In this document: positions 37,201 to 49,400 of the stretch, one piece after another
How positions within the stretch are numbered: position 1 is the stretch's first letter
Layout: every line of letters starts with the position of its first letter
DNA from: Plantago elongata
Taxonomy: Eukaryota > Streptophyta > Magnoliopsida > Lamiales > Plantaginaceae
DNA: 64,000 bases
Direction: 5' to 3'
NCBI GenBank assembly: GCA_036897095.1
Contig: JAYMSP010000097.1
Coordinates: forward strand, 1-64,000
Translations under genes and position numbers: made by a program
The notes under the pieces: generated by a model
Told to the model about the DNA's origin: nothing
Seen by the model: the letters and a program-made list of their open reading frames with translations, nothing else
Database searches by the model: none

Positions 37201-40200
37201 AAATATCGTTGGTTCATTCTTTTCAATTTATCCTACAACTGGTGCGTTATCTTCCGGAACAAAAGGCCAAGATTTTGAAGGATTCATTTTACAAATCATG
37301 TGAAACTCTGGAGTAATTTTTTCCATATAACTTTTAATGCAGGATCATTTTCGAGGTCAGCCGTTAATCATGAAAGTGGAGCAAAAACTGGATTATCTGG
37401 GGTAGTGATGGGAATTATTATGGGATGTGCGCTTCAGTTCCTGACCCCCTTGTTTGAATTCATTCCCCAGGTTGATACGCAGAATTGTGGCATAATTATA
37501 TTTTACTCTTTGTTGAAATATGACTGAAAATTATATTTAAATGGTTGCTTATCTATATCCACAAAAGTGCTTCTGAACAAACCAATGAAAATGACTTTGA
37601 AATTTATGTTTCATACTTCTGCTAGGCTATCACCACTTCCGAATTGTTCAACTTCTGCAATTTAAATTGTTAACATATATATATTTTTTTGAGTTTTTTT
37701 TAATTGATGTGTTTGTTTGTTTGTCTGTTTTGTTCCTCAGGCTGCTCTAGCTGCTATAGTGATTTCTGCTGTCATTGGACTGGTGAGTTTTACTTAAGTT
37801 TGAAGTATAAGCCAACTTTGGCCCTCATTGATGTTAGAATGATTCAGTCTAGCTTATTTACTGATATATAAATAAGAACAGAAAACATTGAATTAACATT
37901 CATGAGATTGGGACTTCATTGATAAGTTTATCTTCATTTCTTCAGGTGGATTATGACGAGGCTATTTTCTTATGGCGCGTGGATAAGAGAGATTTTCTCC
38001 TCTGGTTCCTCACTTTTAGTATGACCCTGTTTCTTGGCATAGAGATCGGTGTCATTGTTGGAGTAAGTATATCATAGAACTTTCGGAACTCTTGACGTGA
38101 AGATGAAAATTTCACTTGCCTTCTCAAGTTATTAGAAAGAGCTGGGTCTCATGTAGATCAGTTATTCTTTGAACCGGGCAAAATTTTAATTGGATTTCAT
38201 AAGTAGCCTTCTCTCGTCCATAAGTATCTTCAGTGTCCTGGATCTTGAGTCTCACTTAATTATTTGTCTTCTTACCTTGAAGAACATCTTAATATCCTTC
38301 CCACAAACCTTTTAAAAGACCATCTGCAATAGGCAGACTTGTATCATTATATGGCTGATTGGGCTTCTCTTTTTGTTCTTTTTTCTTCTTTCCTCCCTCT
38401 TATGCATGCATTTGCGCGTTGGGGTTGGGGGATTGGGATGACATTTAATAATTTCCTGATTCAACACACTTTTTAATGCCCGTGATATCATAAAATCTCT
38501 GCTAGATGACAAGTTAGCCAGCGAATTACTGAATGAACTCATTCCCCATGTGTTTCACAAAAGTAACTGTGGGAATTATTTTTTGCTTCTCAGGTCGGTG
38601 CCTCTCTTGCTTTTGTCATCCATGAATCAGCTAATCCACATATTGGTATGTATTCTCTGAAAACAATTGGAGTGCATTTTTACTTACATTTTTAGCTTCT
38701 AAGTTATTTAGTAATTGATACTGTGATGCTCACTTCGTAAAGTTGTACGTTTTAATATTCATATGTTGCTCTCTGCTTCATAAAACTTTTATCGCTATTC
38801 ATGTTATTGTTGCTTTTGGAGCTGCAGTCATATCTCTCATAAGAATATGTATTACTTGGGAAATCTCTGATTACTACTGAATTATTGCCATAATACTAAA
38901 TGGCCAAGATGAGATGTTATAAATAGCCTATACTCACGAATTAAACTTCATTTTTGTGGGTTGTCCATATTTATATTCCTTTTCGGAATTTGGTCCCATT
39001 TTAACTACCATCATATTTATGAGCTGGATTTGGTTTGCTGCAGCTATTTTGGGCCGGCTTCCTGGCACAACTGTCTATAGAAATACTGAACAGTATCCAG
39101 AAGCATATACATATAATGGGATTGTGATAGTTCGAATTGATGCACCCATCTATTTTGCAAATATAAGCTACATTAAAGACAGGTGAAAGCAAGTGTTTTC
39201 TGCTTAGTTGAATTTTTGCATGTGGTTTTGTCATATTTTAATTATAAACTTATGGGCTTTCCTGTTACTAGGTTGAGAGAATATGAACTTGACAATGAGG
39301 GGCCTACAGGACGAGGACCAGAAGTTACCAGAATTCACTTCCTAGTTCTTGAAATGGCTCGTGAGTCCTATCCATAACTCTCAAATTCTCAATGTTAATT
39401 TTGATATTCATTTTCTGGTCATTGTGAGTTGAGTTAGTTCTTGCTTGATCTCAGCGTTTGTGCATACCGATGATAATTAGGGTACAAATTGAAGCAAATC
39501 ATTTACCATGGATTCACTCTGATATTTTGTTTCAGCTGTCACATACGTAGACTCTAGTGCGGTTCAAGCTTTAAAAGACCTGTACCAGGAATACAAGTCG
39601 CGGAACATTCAGGTATTAATAATTAGAAGGGGGATTTCATGTGTCACGTGAAAGAGTACAAAATAGCTGATCAGCCCAATATTTTGTCAAAACTCCTAAT
39701 AGAACTTCAGCATATTTGAAATGATGTAGAGGCAAATTTCCTGTAAACTGATAAAGAAAAATTTAACGGGCAAGCAAGTTGTAGCGCAATAATGAGTTGG
39801 TCAGTAATTCTGCACAAACTTTTGGGCTGGGGGTAACTATTCCTTGGTGAATTGATTTTTCACGATCTGATACTCATGCATTACACACTATCATTGCTGT
39901 TTGAATCCAGATTGCCATTTCCAATCCGAATAGGGAAGTTCTGTTAACCCTCACACACTCCGGGGTGGTTGATCTGATTGGTCGAGAATGGTATTTTGTT
40001 AGAGTTCACGATGCAGTTCAGGTTTGTTTGCAACATGTTTCAAAATTAAACGGATCTCCAAGTCCAAGGACATCATCATTTCTTGATAGTAAAGGAAGCC
40101 CTTTCCAAAGGCTACTGAAACGTAGACCTGAGGAAAACACTCCTTCTCAGTTGGAATCGGGTAACAGAGAGAGTGTTGCTTCTCCTGATGGAGTTCTGGA

Positions 40201-40225
40201 GCCACTACTGTCAAAGAAGTCGTAA
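34243..40225 (+). CDS. SULTR4: Sulfate transporter, group 4 (SULTR4-type, tonoplast sulfate exporter)
   Basis: Group 4 SULTRs release stored sulfate from the vacuole to the cytosol. Seventeen exons run from 34243-34575 to 39911-40225 (others 34725-34773, 34887-35088, 35521-35689, 36252-36317, 36402-36509, 36600-36707, 36824-36889, 37181-37241, 37343-37470, 37741-37782, 37946-38062, 38594-38645, 39044-39182, 39272-39360, 39536-39612) and encode 706 residues. A Ser/Thr-rich N-terminus precedes the SLC26-type membrane domain, with [53 protein letters not shown] and [21 protein letters not shown] cytosolic STAS domain (about 525-640) contains [20 protein letters not shown] and [16 protein letters not shown]. 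Its match to Arabidopsis SULTR4;1/4;2 is far better than to plasma-membrane groups 1-3. The GTG two codons before the ATG is not a start. Confidence 0.95.
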
Positions 40226-41108
40226 TGTGAATAACCATTGGCCATGTCTGTAAAATTGTATTCATATTATTTTCACCAACTGGCATTCCTTTGTTAATAT
40301 TCTGTAAGTAGGTTCATCTGCTTCGATTGGGGTTTGGGGTGTTGATATGTGGCTTGGTCTAATTTTTGTGGTATCATTTCTGGGAATTCCGAGATGTCGA
40401 TAGGGTGACTGTATTTTTTGTTGTTGTACGATATGATTTATTGGAACTTTGGAAGCAAACGACCACCTCAAGGCTTCATCAATGAATCTGGTGATTTTGC
40501 TATTGGTTGCCATCATATCTTATCTACGATTATCAAATGATATTTGGAATATATTTATTCTTCTTCTTGTAATTTGTATTTTGTTTTTGCAAACTTTTGT
40601 AAATGACTGTATATTTGAAATATGGGACCAACATATCAGGCATCTATAATCAATTGACGTTTGAAATGAATTTCTACTTCATCTTACAATTAAAATTTTT
40701 ATTTTTAAAATATACGGAAGCAATATTACATATTTAACGTTCTACACTGTATACATGCATTACTCATGTATTACTTGCATCACTAAAATTTTGTTTTGGC
40801 CGATGGAAAAATCTTCATCATTCTAGGAAAGTGCTTAGCAATTTAGATATAAGAAATAAAAAATCAAGTACATATGTTGCTATTGCAAAACATTCTTCAA
40901 ATGATGAACAACTCCAAGGTTCAGGCCAGACACTGACACATTGAATCAAATCAAGCACACTACATAACTAAATGGGAATCCCCAACTAAATCAGAAAGAA
41001 GATAAACTGCAAACGTTCAGACACAATTTAAAATAACTCTCAAATCTCAATCATAATCTTCATATTCAGTCTGTTCGCACAGAAGCAGGCAGAGATACAT
41101 CTCTTTGA
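40226..41108. other. Convergent 3' ends of SULTR4 and the AHP-like gene
   Basis: Holds the 3' UTRs of both genes. Parts at about 40430-40620 and 40800-41108 recur, diverged but in order, in the duplicate block at 43.96-44.56 kb. Confidence 0.6.
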
Positions 41109-42491
41109 TCAGCTCCGCCTTGCAACAATGACGTGCTCGATCTGTGAAAGACAGGAAGAGCAGTTTGTTACGTTCGAAGATGGCAGATACAAAGTTGAAG
41201 GTAAACTGATGTAACAACACAACACTATCACAATATAGTTATTATTTACTGTCACAATAGCGTCCAACCGCTTGGCCAGGATGCCATACTGGTGCTTGAT
41301 GCTCTCCAATGCCTGAAGACACCTGGATAATAAAAACAAATTCCTATGTCAGATTGCGGTTCAACTTCTTGATAAATCCATAAAGACTTTACTCTCTGAT
41401 TCATGAGAAGAAATGTACCCGTCAACACGCAAGAAGCAACAAAACATCCACAGAAGGAAGAAAATTGTAACTTTAAGCTAAATCCATATGCATATTGATA
41501 AAGTCATCTTACCCTTCTCTCGATTTGTTGTCGATTGCACCGCGTAGATGAGCGCACGCATCACTCAATCGACGTGCACCAAAACTGCACATCAATGAAA
41601 TTTTTTATTACCAGAAAAATATAGCAATAACCACTGTTTGAATTTCTATGAAAGAAAACCAATTTCAAATGCTAAACTGAAGGGAAGAAAGAATCAAGTG
41701 CATTACCATGCAGAGCTTCCTTTGATCTTGATGCATTGACAATACATCGTGTTGAAGTCCACAGCCGGTTTAGCCCTGGAAAGAAACAAAATTAAACACA
41801 TTAAGCATACTGATAACGTACAAAAGAGTTATTAAACCACTAATAAAAGATGAGAGAACTTACAGGGCTCTTGTCATTTCGTTCACAACTGTGTGAACGT
41901 CGGTGAGGAATACCTTAATCAGGTCTAGGAGGAACAGCAGTCCGCCATCCTCCTTCAACGAGTAGCACTGCCTGAAATTAGCATCTAGCAGTCCCTACAG
42001 ATTGCAAAAGCAAACCAGTTGTAAGGTAACAGTTATCCAATTGAAGGCAAATATAGAAAACATAGTTCCAAGCAAATTAGACATTGCGTTATGTCACAGA
42101 CACACACTCATTGCACATAGTTAGCGCATTAAGCTATCAAATGCCAACTAAAGATAAATAAGGCCATTCTTCAATTATAGGCCTTTTTTTCTGAAATCAA
42201 ATCTTTGTGCTAAAAATAAATAAATCAAATTATACATTTTAAGCCTAAATATATAACTTTTGTCCCATTTTGATGGTTTATCATTAAAATTAATTTTTCA
42301 CTTAAAATTACGCGTTAACCTCTTTATAAATTTCTCCAGGCGGCGGATGGACAACAATTTTTTCCCCCAGAAATCAGAAACAGCATCTCTAAGAAAAATA
42401 AGTTAAAACGACTTACTTCGTTTTCGAGGTTTGTTATCTCCTGGAGCTGCCTCTGTATGAGTGTTTTCATGTCAACTCTTCTGAACTCCAT
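41109..42491 (-). CDS. Pseudo-histidine phosphotransfer protein (AHP family, no phospho-His)
   Basis: AHPs relay phosphate from cytokinin-receptor histidine kinases to response regulators. Six exons (42491-42417, 41994-41864, 41775-41707, 41584-41513, 41322-41250, 41141-41109) encode 150 residues, the family length. The four-helix HPt core is clear: GLLDANFRQCYSLKED, LIKVFLTDVHTVVNEM, KIKGSSACFGARRLSDAC and EGCLQALESIKHQYGILAKR. The HQLKGSS-type site reads IKIKGSS, so Ile84 replaces the phospho-accepting His. The protein cannot relay phosphate by the usual route. Arabidopsis AHP6, a cytokinin inhibitor, has Asn there, and I infer a similar inhibitory role. All splice sites and the frame are intact, so it looks like a working gene. 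A TATA-like motif (TATAAGAA on the minus strand) lies about 200 bp upstream. Confidence 0.9.
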
Positions 42492-42686
42492 GACAAGAAA
42501 ACAAATGCAGAGAATGAAGGAACTGAGAATTAAAAGGATGGCTTTTGTTTTAAAGGCGAAAAAACTAATCCTTTTCAGTATGGTTGCAACTAAACTAGCA
42601 TGAAAGTGTAAAACAGGGGAAAATGAAACAGAGAAGAATGGATTTCAGTTGAGAAACATAGGTGTGTCATAAACTTTTCTGGCCCC

Positions 42687-42694
42687 TTCTTATA
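42687..42694 (-). promoter_or_regulatory. Candidate TATA box of the AHP-like gene
   Basis: On the minus strand TATAAGAA lies about 200 bp before the start codon, in an otherwise mixed-composition stretch. Confidence 0.35.
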
Positions 42695-43230
42695 CTGATT
42701 TCCTTTGTTTTTTTTAAGTAAATACAGCCTATATTTGAAGATTTAGGCAACTTTCCAACTTTTGAAAGATCAATTAAATTGAAGATGATTATTGTGGAAG
42801 TGAAATTTTGTTAAAATTTTACTACCATTTTTTTGGTAGATTTAAATTTCTTCTTTCTTAATTTTATTTTTCAAAATAGCCGTCGATTGGTTAATATCAA
42901 TTGAATCGTGCGACTAAGGATCATTGACAAATGCACTTATGTTGATTTCTCGAATCATGTGTGTTACAGTAGCTATAAATTATTCTATGATTGTGATATT
43001 TAGACATTTCTTCACTAAACTTAGTCATGAATTGATGATTTTGTACTGGGCTAGTTTATCCTTACAGTACTTAATGAAAAATTATACAAAATGAGTAGTC
43101 AACAATTGTAACTTTCACCATTTAAAAGGGTATGATACTGGTTTTAAAATTGCTATATACAAAATATTGTTAAATGCGAATCTCCATATTATGTTTGTTC
43201 TATTTTATTTGTCTAATAATTCTTTTGTTT

Positions 43231-43959
43231 TCTTTCTTCTGGATAACATAACTTAATAATTTTTTTGTACAAATGTTAAAATTCTACTGAGGCTCAAGTG
43301 CGAAGTACAAGTAAAAAGGAAATACCCCAATACAGTCTTTATAAAAACCTAGCTAATGATGGGACAAAATAATGTCTAAAATATAAACAATGTGTCAATC
43401 CTAACAGTGGACTAGGTTCATGATTAGTGAAAGTCATGAATAAACCAAACCTCTAAAAGTCCGACTGTATAATAGACTCTAGATTACATCACTCTTGCAC
43501 TTGAAAAATTTACTCAAGCGAACTATTGCAATAATGGAAACATCATCTTGTAAGAGAGAAAATAAAGAAGGATGGATTTTGAATGAGTAGAAAATTAATA
43601 TGGGATTTATTTATATTTTTTAAAAGAGTTGATTACGATCACTGAATAGTTGTTTCTCAAACTGCCGAACATGCATATCCATTTAAAATAAATTTGTTCA
43701 TAACACACTCAAGTGAGTTGACAACACCATTTTGCTTAAGCCCATTCCAAACAGATTATAGTCGATCATCAACTTTTTAGTTTCAGACTTCCCTTTTGAG
43801 TTTAACCATGTAGTGAACCAACGATTGTGGAGCCATCTTACTTCTAGAGCATTCCAAAACCGTATGTGCCCTTTGGGCTTAAACCCTTAACTTAATTTAT
43901 TGTGATTTGACTTAATTCCTTCTTCCTTAAATTTTAGGTCTTTTGGTTGAGGTGCAAAG
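43231..43959. other. Intergenic DNA between the two duplicate copies
   Basis: No coding signal or clear element was seen here. Confidence 0.45.
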
Positions 43960-44281
43960 TGACATACTAATATCTTTTAATGAATAAAATTCTAATACGA
44001 GACTGTATTTTTGTTATGTGTTTATTGAATGTAAACAACCACCTCAAAGCTTCATCAATTTATCTGGTCATTATGCTATTGGGTTCCCACTGGATGATTA
44101 TACATGATTTTCTGCTTCATGCTGTAATTTGTAGTACTATGTCGCTTTTACAATTTTTGTGAGTGAATGAGTGATTCGGCTGACCATTCTTCATTTCTTG
44201 GAAGAACAAATCGCAAAGTGATTCGCAATGTAGGGAGAAAAAAATTCAAGTATTTTATTGTTGCTAAGCATTGATCAAATT

Positions 44282-44348
44282 GTTAGAAGTATAAGTAGAT
44301 TATGACTTTTTAATGTTCCTACTTAGATAATCTACTTATATATCTAAC
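44282..44348. repeat. Short inverted repeat (hairpin) inserted in the second copy
   Basis: The sequence starts GTTAGAAGTATAAGTAGATT and ends with its near reverse complement (ATAATCTACTTATATATCTAAC), about 23 bp per arm. It is absent from the matching place in the source copy. Confidence 0.6.
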
Positions 44349-44559
44349 ACAAATCACCTAAGTGTTGAACAACTCCAAGGTTCATTCCAGAAGCAAAACT
44401 ACGTCTACAACTATAAATGGGGAAAATCCCCAACAAAATCAGAAAGATGCAAATGTTAAGATACTGTGGTTTCAATTTATAACTGTCAGCGCTCAATCAT
44501 GCTCTTCATATTCAGTCCATTCGCATGAAAGCATGCTCCCGAGAGATACATCTATCCTA

Positions 44560-44592
44560 TCAGCTCTGTCTTGCAACGATTACATGCTCGGT
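44560..44592 (-). pseudogene. Remnant of AHP-like exon 6 in the duplicate block
   Basis: On the minus strand an acceptor-like CCACAG is followed by codons for TEHVIVARQS and a TGA. The source gene has IEHVIVARRS at the same place. The preceding intron is recognisably homologous, but the rest of the coding region is gone, so no protein can be made. Ten near-identical codons suggest that the duplication is not ancient. Confidence 0.75.
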
Positions 44593-45350
44593 CTGTGGAA
44601 GCAGGATGAGTAGTTAGTTACGTTCGAAGATGGCAGCTACAAAGTTGAAGATAAACTGATATTACAACACTAACTAGCACAATATAGTTATTCTTTATCG
44701 TTACGGGGGTAAATTATTTTTTGAATACAATAAAGAGAGATTATCGTTTTGGGTACGGTAAAATGGCTATAACCAATTTATGTACACTACAATAACACCC
44801 CGTACAATTTGGGTACTCCGTTCACGTTTCCAACGAAGACTCGATTTTGACCGGTCATTTTGAATTTTGAGAACACGTGTCGCTCTACTATTAAATCTGG
44901 AGAATAATTATTTAAAAAAAATAAAAAATTAATTTTAGAAAACAGAAAAATGTAAAAAATATTTTTAAAAAATATATGAACTATCCAATGAGAAGAATTG
45001 ATGTAATCCGCCAACAGACAAGAAACAAAACATCCACAAAAGAAAGTTATTGTCAGTTAGATCGTGCGACTGAGGATCATATACAAATGCACTTATGCTC
45101 ATTTCACAAATTTTGTGCGATATAGTTTGTATAACTTATTATATAATTGTGATATTTAGTCAGTTCATAATATATGCAATCATAAATTGACGATTTTGTG
45201 TTGAACTAAATTATACTTACAAAGTTAAACAAAAATTTATGCAAATATGAGAACGATTATTACTTAAACTTGTTTAAAGGGTATGTTAATGGTTTTGAAA
45301 TTGCTATTTGCAAAATATTATTAAAACCAGATTTCCTTATTATACACTTT

Positions 45351-46407
45351 GAATTTATTACTCTTAAGAATTTTGACAACGCATAAACTTCGTTAACGAA
45401 CTACCTCCAATTTGCTTCTCCATGTGATCTATGTTGCGTACTTACATTTTGACCTCTTAGTTTGCTACTCTCATTGTCTCATGTCTCATGCGATCCAAGC
45501 TGCATATGTACATAGACTAACTCGCCCTCTTGAGCTGTAAAATGGTCGAAATTGCTGGACTGGGTATAAAGTATAAACAGTAATGCAACCATATGGACTG
45601 TCAGGACATTTACCGTGAATCAAGTTTGTTTTTGAACAGATCCAGTGGAATCCTCAAAACTCAATCAAAAGCGTGGAGGATAACTAAAATCTTTAAATCT
45701 ACATGTCACATAAAAAGCAAGATTATGATGAGCATAATTAAGCAATGAAATGAGACAGGAAAACAGATTAAGCGACCTCTAAATTTTCAAACTAACAACG
45801 ACTCTTCAATAGAACACCAGAACTAAATAACTACTCATCTCTTATATACAAAAAGATTACAAAGAATGCCTTCTTTTACACTTCACAAGTTTCTTTAAGA
45901 ATAAAAATGTACAGCCACAGCGGAGAAGTGGTCAGAAGAGGCAGAGGACAAGAGCAGGGCATTAAGGTACAAAAATGAAGCTAACTGGCCACACAAAACA
46001 CACCCGAAAAAGCAAGAAAAGGCTATCGACACAAACCACCACCTACATAAATTTACTGCTAAGCTCAGTCCACATCAAGGCTAAATAATCAAATTATAAG
46101 GAGAAGCAGCTGAAATTTCCAACTCCACCTACCTCCAAAAGAATATGCATCTACTCTTGAAAAGCCTACCCGCGCCTGTTAATAGAACTCTACAAAGATC
46201 TACATCTTCCAGTAATCAATCAACCACATATTCAAGGAGCAAGGCCCATTACCCCGAACCGAGGAAAACCATCATCAGATTGTCCACTCTGTTTTCCTGT
46301 ATCTCAATAACTTTAGATCATCTACAGCACAATCGCTTGTACTTTTCCAGATGATAATTTATTTAGTGGAAACAGGCTCAGACTGGCAAACATATCTCAT
46401 TGCTCAT
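45351..46407. other. Intergenic DNA and ABCB20-type gene 3' UTR
   Basis: No coding signal beyond the 3' UTR expected just right of 46408. The small frame at 46145-46354 on the plus strand has no recognisable similarity. Confidence 0.5.
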
Positions 46408-49400
46408 CTAAACCAACCTATGTTGCCGCATCCCCTTGCAAAAATGTGGTTGCATCAATCGGACATATAAACCATTCTTAATAACTAGTGTATCATGAGT
46501 TCCTTCCTCCACAATCCGCCCACCATTAAGTACAACAATATTGTCAACGTGTCTCATCATAGCAGCCCTATGTGCAATCAAAATAGTCGTTTTGTTACCC
46601 ATAATCAGGGTATCAAGAGCTTCCTGTACCACCCTGCTTGATTCAGATTCAATGGCTGAGCTTGCTTCATCCAATAACAAAATTGGTGCATTCTTTAAAA
46701 CAACACGAGCAATCGCAATTCTTTGTTTTTGTCCGGGAGTTAAATCTACACCCCTCATCCCGACATGGGTGTCATAACCATGAGGCAAGCTGCTAATGAA
46801 ATGGTGAGCATTAGCTATTCTTGCAGCTTCTTTCACCTCTGCTTCACTTGCATTGTGCCTGGCATATATGATATTCTCTCGTATTGTTGTTGAAAATATG
46901 ATGGGTTCCTGCTGGACAAGACCCATGTGGTTCCTTAACCATCTCAAGTTGTAAGATTTCATATCTCGCCCATCAAGCAATATCTGACCAGCCACTGGAT
47001 CATAGAATCTTTCAAGTAAAGATATTATGGTGCTTTTTCCAGACCCTGAGACACCAACAACGGCAACTGTTTGGCCACCATTAACTTTGAGGCTGAAGTT
47101 GCTGAGTACAAAAACTTCAGGGCGGGTGGGGTAAGAGAAATCCACATTTTTCAATTCGATGCTTCCATAAACATTTGGAGGTTTCAGAGCAGAAGTATCA
47201 TCAGGCTCGATCTTAGGGGTTCGGTCAATTATTTCAAAAACAGACGTCAGGGACTTCCTTCGTTTTAGAATATATGGAGCCAAACCAAAAGGTTCAACGA
47301 GTGCAAATGTAGCAAAAGAGAACACCATGTACTCCTTTATTGCTGTTGGCAAATCCATATACCCATTTCTAACAGAAAGAGCAGTGTACCAAAGGAGAAG
47401 AGCATTGCAAGCAAAAAGAAGAAATTGAGAAAAGCCAAACGCAAAACCAATCACCACTCCATGGAGAAAACTCTTTGTGAATATTTTCCGAAGTTGCCAC
47501 CTATAGAGCTCCATTACTTTGTTACCAGCACAAAACGCAACAACAGTATAGATGTTTCTAACAGCGTCCTCCAAGACCAAAGATGCCTTCCTGTGCATTT
47601 CCTGGATGCCTTTTGAGAATCCAGCAAGCCATAATTTCTGCAATCATAAGGTGCAAATTAAGTCAAGTAGCTAGGCGAGCATGGTTTATATATTGTTAGA
47701 CGTTGTCATTAAAACAAAAATCTGCAGAACAATGCAAAAGTAAGTTGAACTTGTCACCATTTCAGGGACTTCCTTTTATAACATTAGACCGTATAGATCC
47801 CCTCCAAGATGAAACTCCAATACCAAATTGTTGGATACAAGAATTTATGAAGTTGATCTAAATCTCCACATTTAGTATACACTATAAAATATAATTTAAT
47901 TAAATGAACTCTAGATAAGATGAACATCAAAATGCATATCTTTAAAAGAGAGTTTAGCAGTTAATACAAAACACTATGAATAAGGGTATATGCATGGACT
48001 TTTATTTATTACGGCATATACACTTTCGGGCATGGATATGCAAAATTCATTCTGCATTTGATGAAATTTTATTCAATTCAAGTTTACAGACTACATAAGA
48101 GCTGTTGGCTAAGTTAAACACCATTGCAGTGCAAGTGAATTGGAAAGTTTCCAGCACCATATGCCACAGCGGTTAACCTAATAGTAAATTCATGACAAAA
48201 TTGACAGGGTAAGTAAGTACCTGTGCTATGGCTGAAATTGTAAGAACAGGCAGAGTTGCCAAGGCCACAAGTGCCAAGCGCCAATGCAGAAACATCCCAA
48301 TGAGAAGAGCAACTACAACAGCTGCACTGTCTTGTATGAATATCGATAACCTGTTGCTAAATGCAGCTCTCACAAAAGTAGCATCATTTGCCAATCGCAT
48401 GGACAAATTATCGGCACTGTTCTCCTCCGCATCGAACCATCCGACTTCATTTCGAAGCATTGCTTTGGAGGTCAGGATCAAGGAAAATAAATTTAGTTAC
48501 AGTTCACACATACAATGAAGGTAATAATGAGACATCAGAATAAAATGCACATTACAACTGGGAGGTATTAGCACACCTGAAAACATCATTCTTCGAACAC
48601 GTTCAGTCATCTTCTCCCCCATTATTCCGAAATAGAAGTGCTGCAAAAAGTTTGCAAGCACCGTCACAACACCCATGCCCGCAATAATTAAACACCACCT
48701 GTCTACTTCTTGATGTACACGATGTCTTTCATCAGTCCTATAATATGCTGTTACTATGAGTGCAATAACATAAGCAAGCAGAGGATTAAAAGAGCCGAAA
48801 ATGGCAGCACCAGTACTCCCTAAAACAGCATAAAGCCATTCTGCAAGGCTAAGCTCAACAAGCCTCCAAAATGATGGCTCTTGATATTGTTCACCCTTTT
48901 TTTCTTTAATCGCCATGGGGGCATCATCAAATTCACTAGGTGGCCTGCTAAAAGTCTGTGAATGAGATCGCTCATTCTTAGGGTCCGATGTCAAAAGTGG
49001 AGAAACAGGAGATTCAGGATCTGAAGCATTTGTTTGCCGCTGAGCAGAATGAACATCAATCTTCGGTAACTCAGGGAGTCTCATCTCAAAGCTATCCTGC
49101 CTCTTTATTGTTGGTTCCTTGTCAGTTGATTCAAGTGAAACACCATTCTCAATCAATTCTTCTGCTGGTGGGCTACGAGTTATAGGAGATTCTTGAGAGC
49201 TGAATATGACATCAGAAGGGCGGAACATATGGACAGCAGAAACTCTCTGTAAAGAAGGTGACTTTGCCATTCTAGGGGATGAGGGTTCTTGGAAGCTGTG
49301 ACTTGCAGAAGAATCTTTTTCAATCTGAAAAGTTGCATTTTCCTTGTAGGTTCTCACTGGCATCCTGAATATCAAGTTCAGTAGGGAGGTTAGATAAGAT

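Larger units (their letters stand above)
40430..43230. repeat. Source copy of a partial tandem duplication (SULTR4 3' flank plus AHP-like gene)
   Basis: Segments at about 40430-40620, 40800-40920, 41109-41255, 41418-41465 and 42895-43230 recur in the same order and orientation at about 43965-45350. This copy contains the intact AHP-like gene. Confidence 0.75.
43960..45350. repeat. Decayed second copy of the SULTR4 3' flank/AHP block
   Basis: It matches the 40.4-43.2 kb block in order. About 43965-44260 matches the SULTR4 3' flank, sharing the word AACTCCAAGGTTCA downstream. About 44350-44710 matches AHP exon 6 and intron 5 up to the start of exon 5. About 45020-45050 matches intron 4 (AACAAAACATCCACA), and about 45055-45350 matches the AHP upstream region (ATCGTGCGACT). 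AHP exons 1 to 4 and most of exon 5 are missing. About 300 bp of unrelated DNA (44710-45010) sits in the middle. Confidence 0.75.

Noticed and set aside
48463-48576. Possible U12-type intron in the ABCB20-type gene (TTCCTTGAT near the acceptor)
   Set aside because: The branch-like word fits U12, but the donor GTGTGC does not resemble RTATCC. An ordinary U2 intron explains the exon join.
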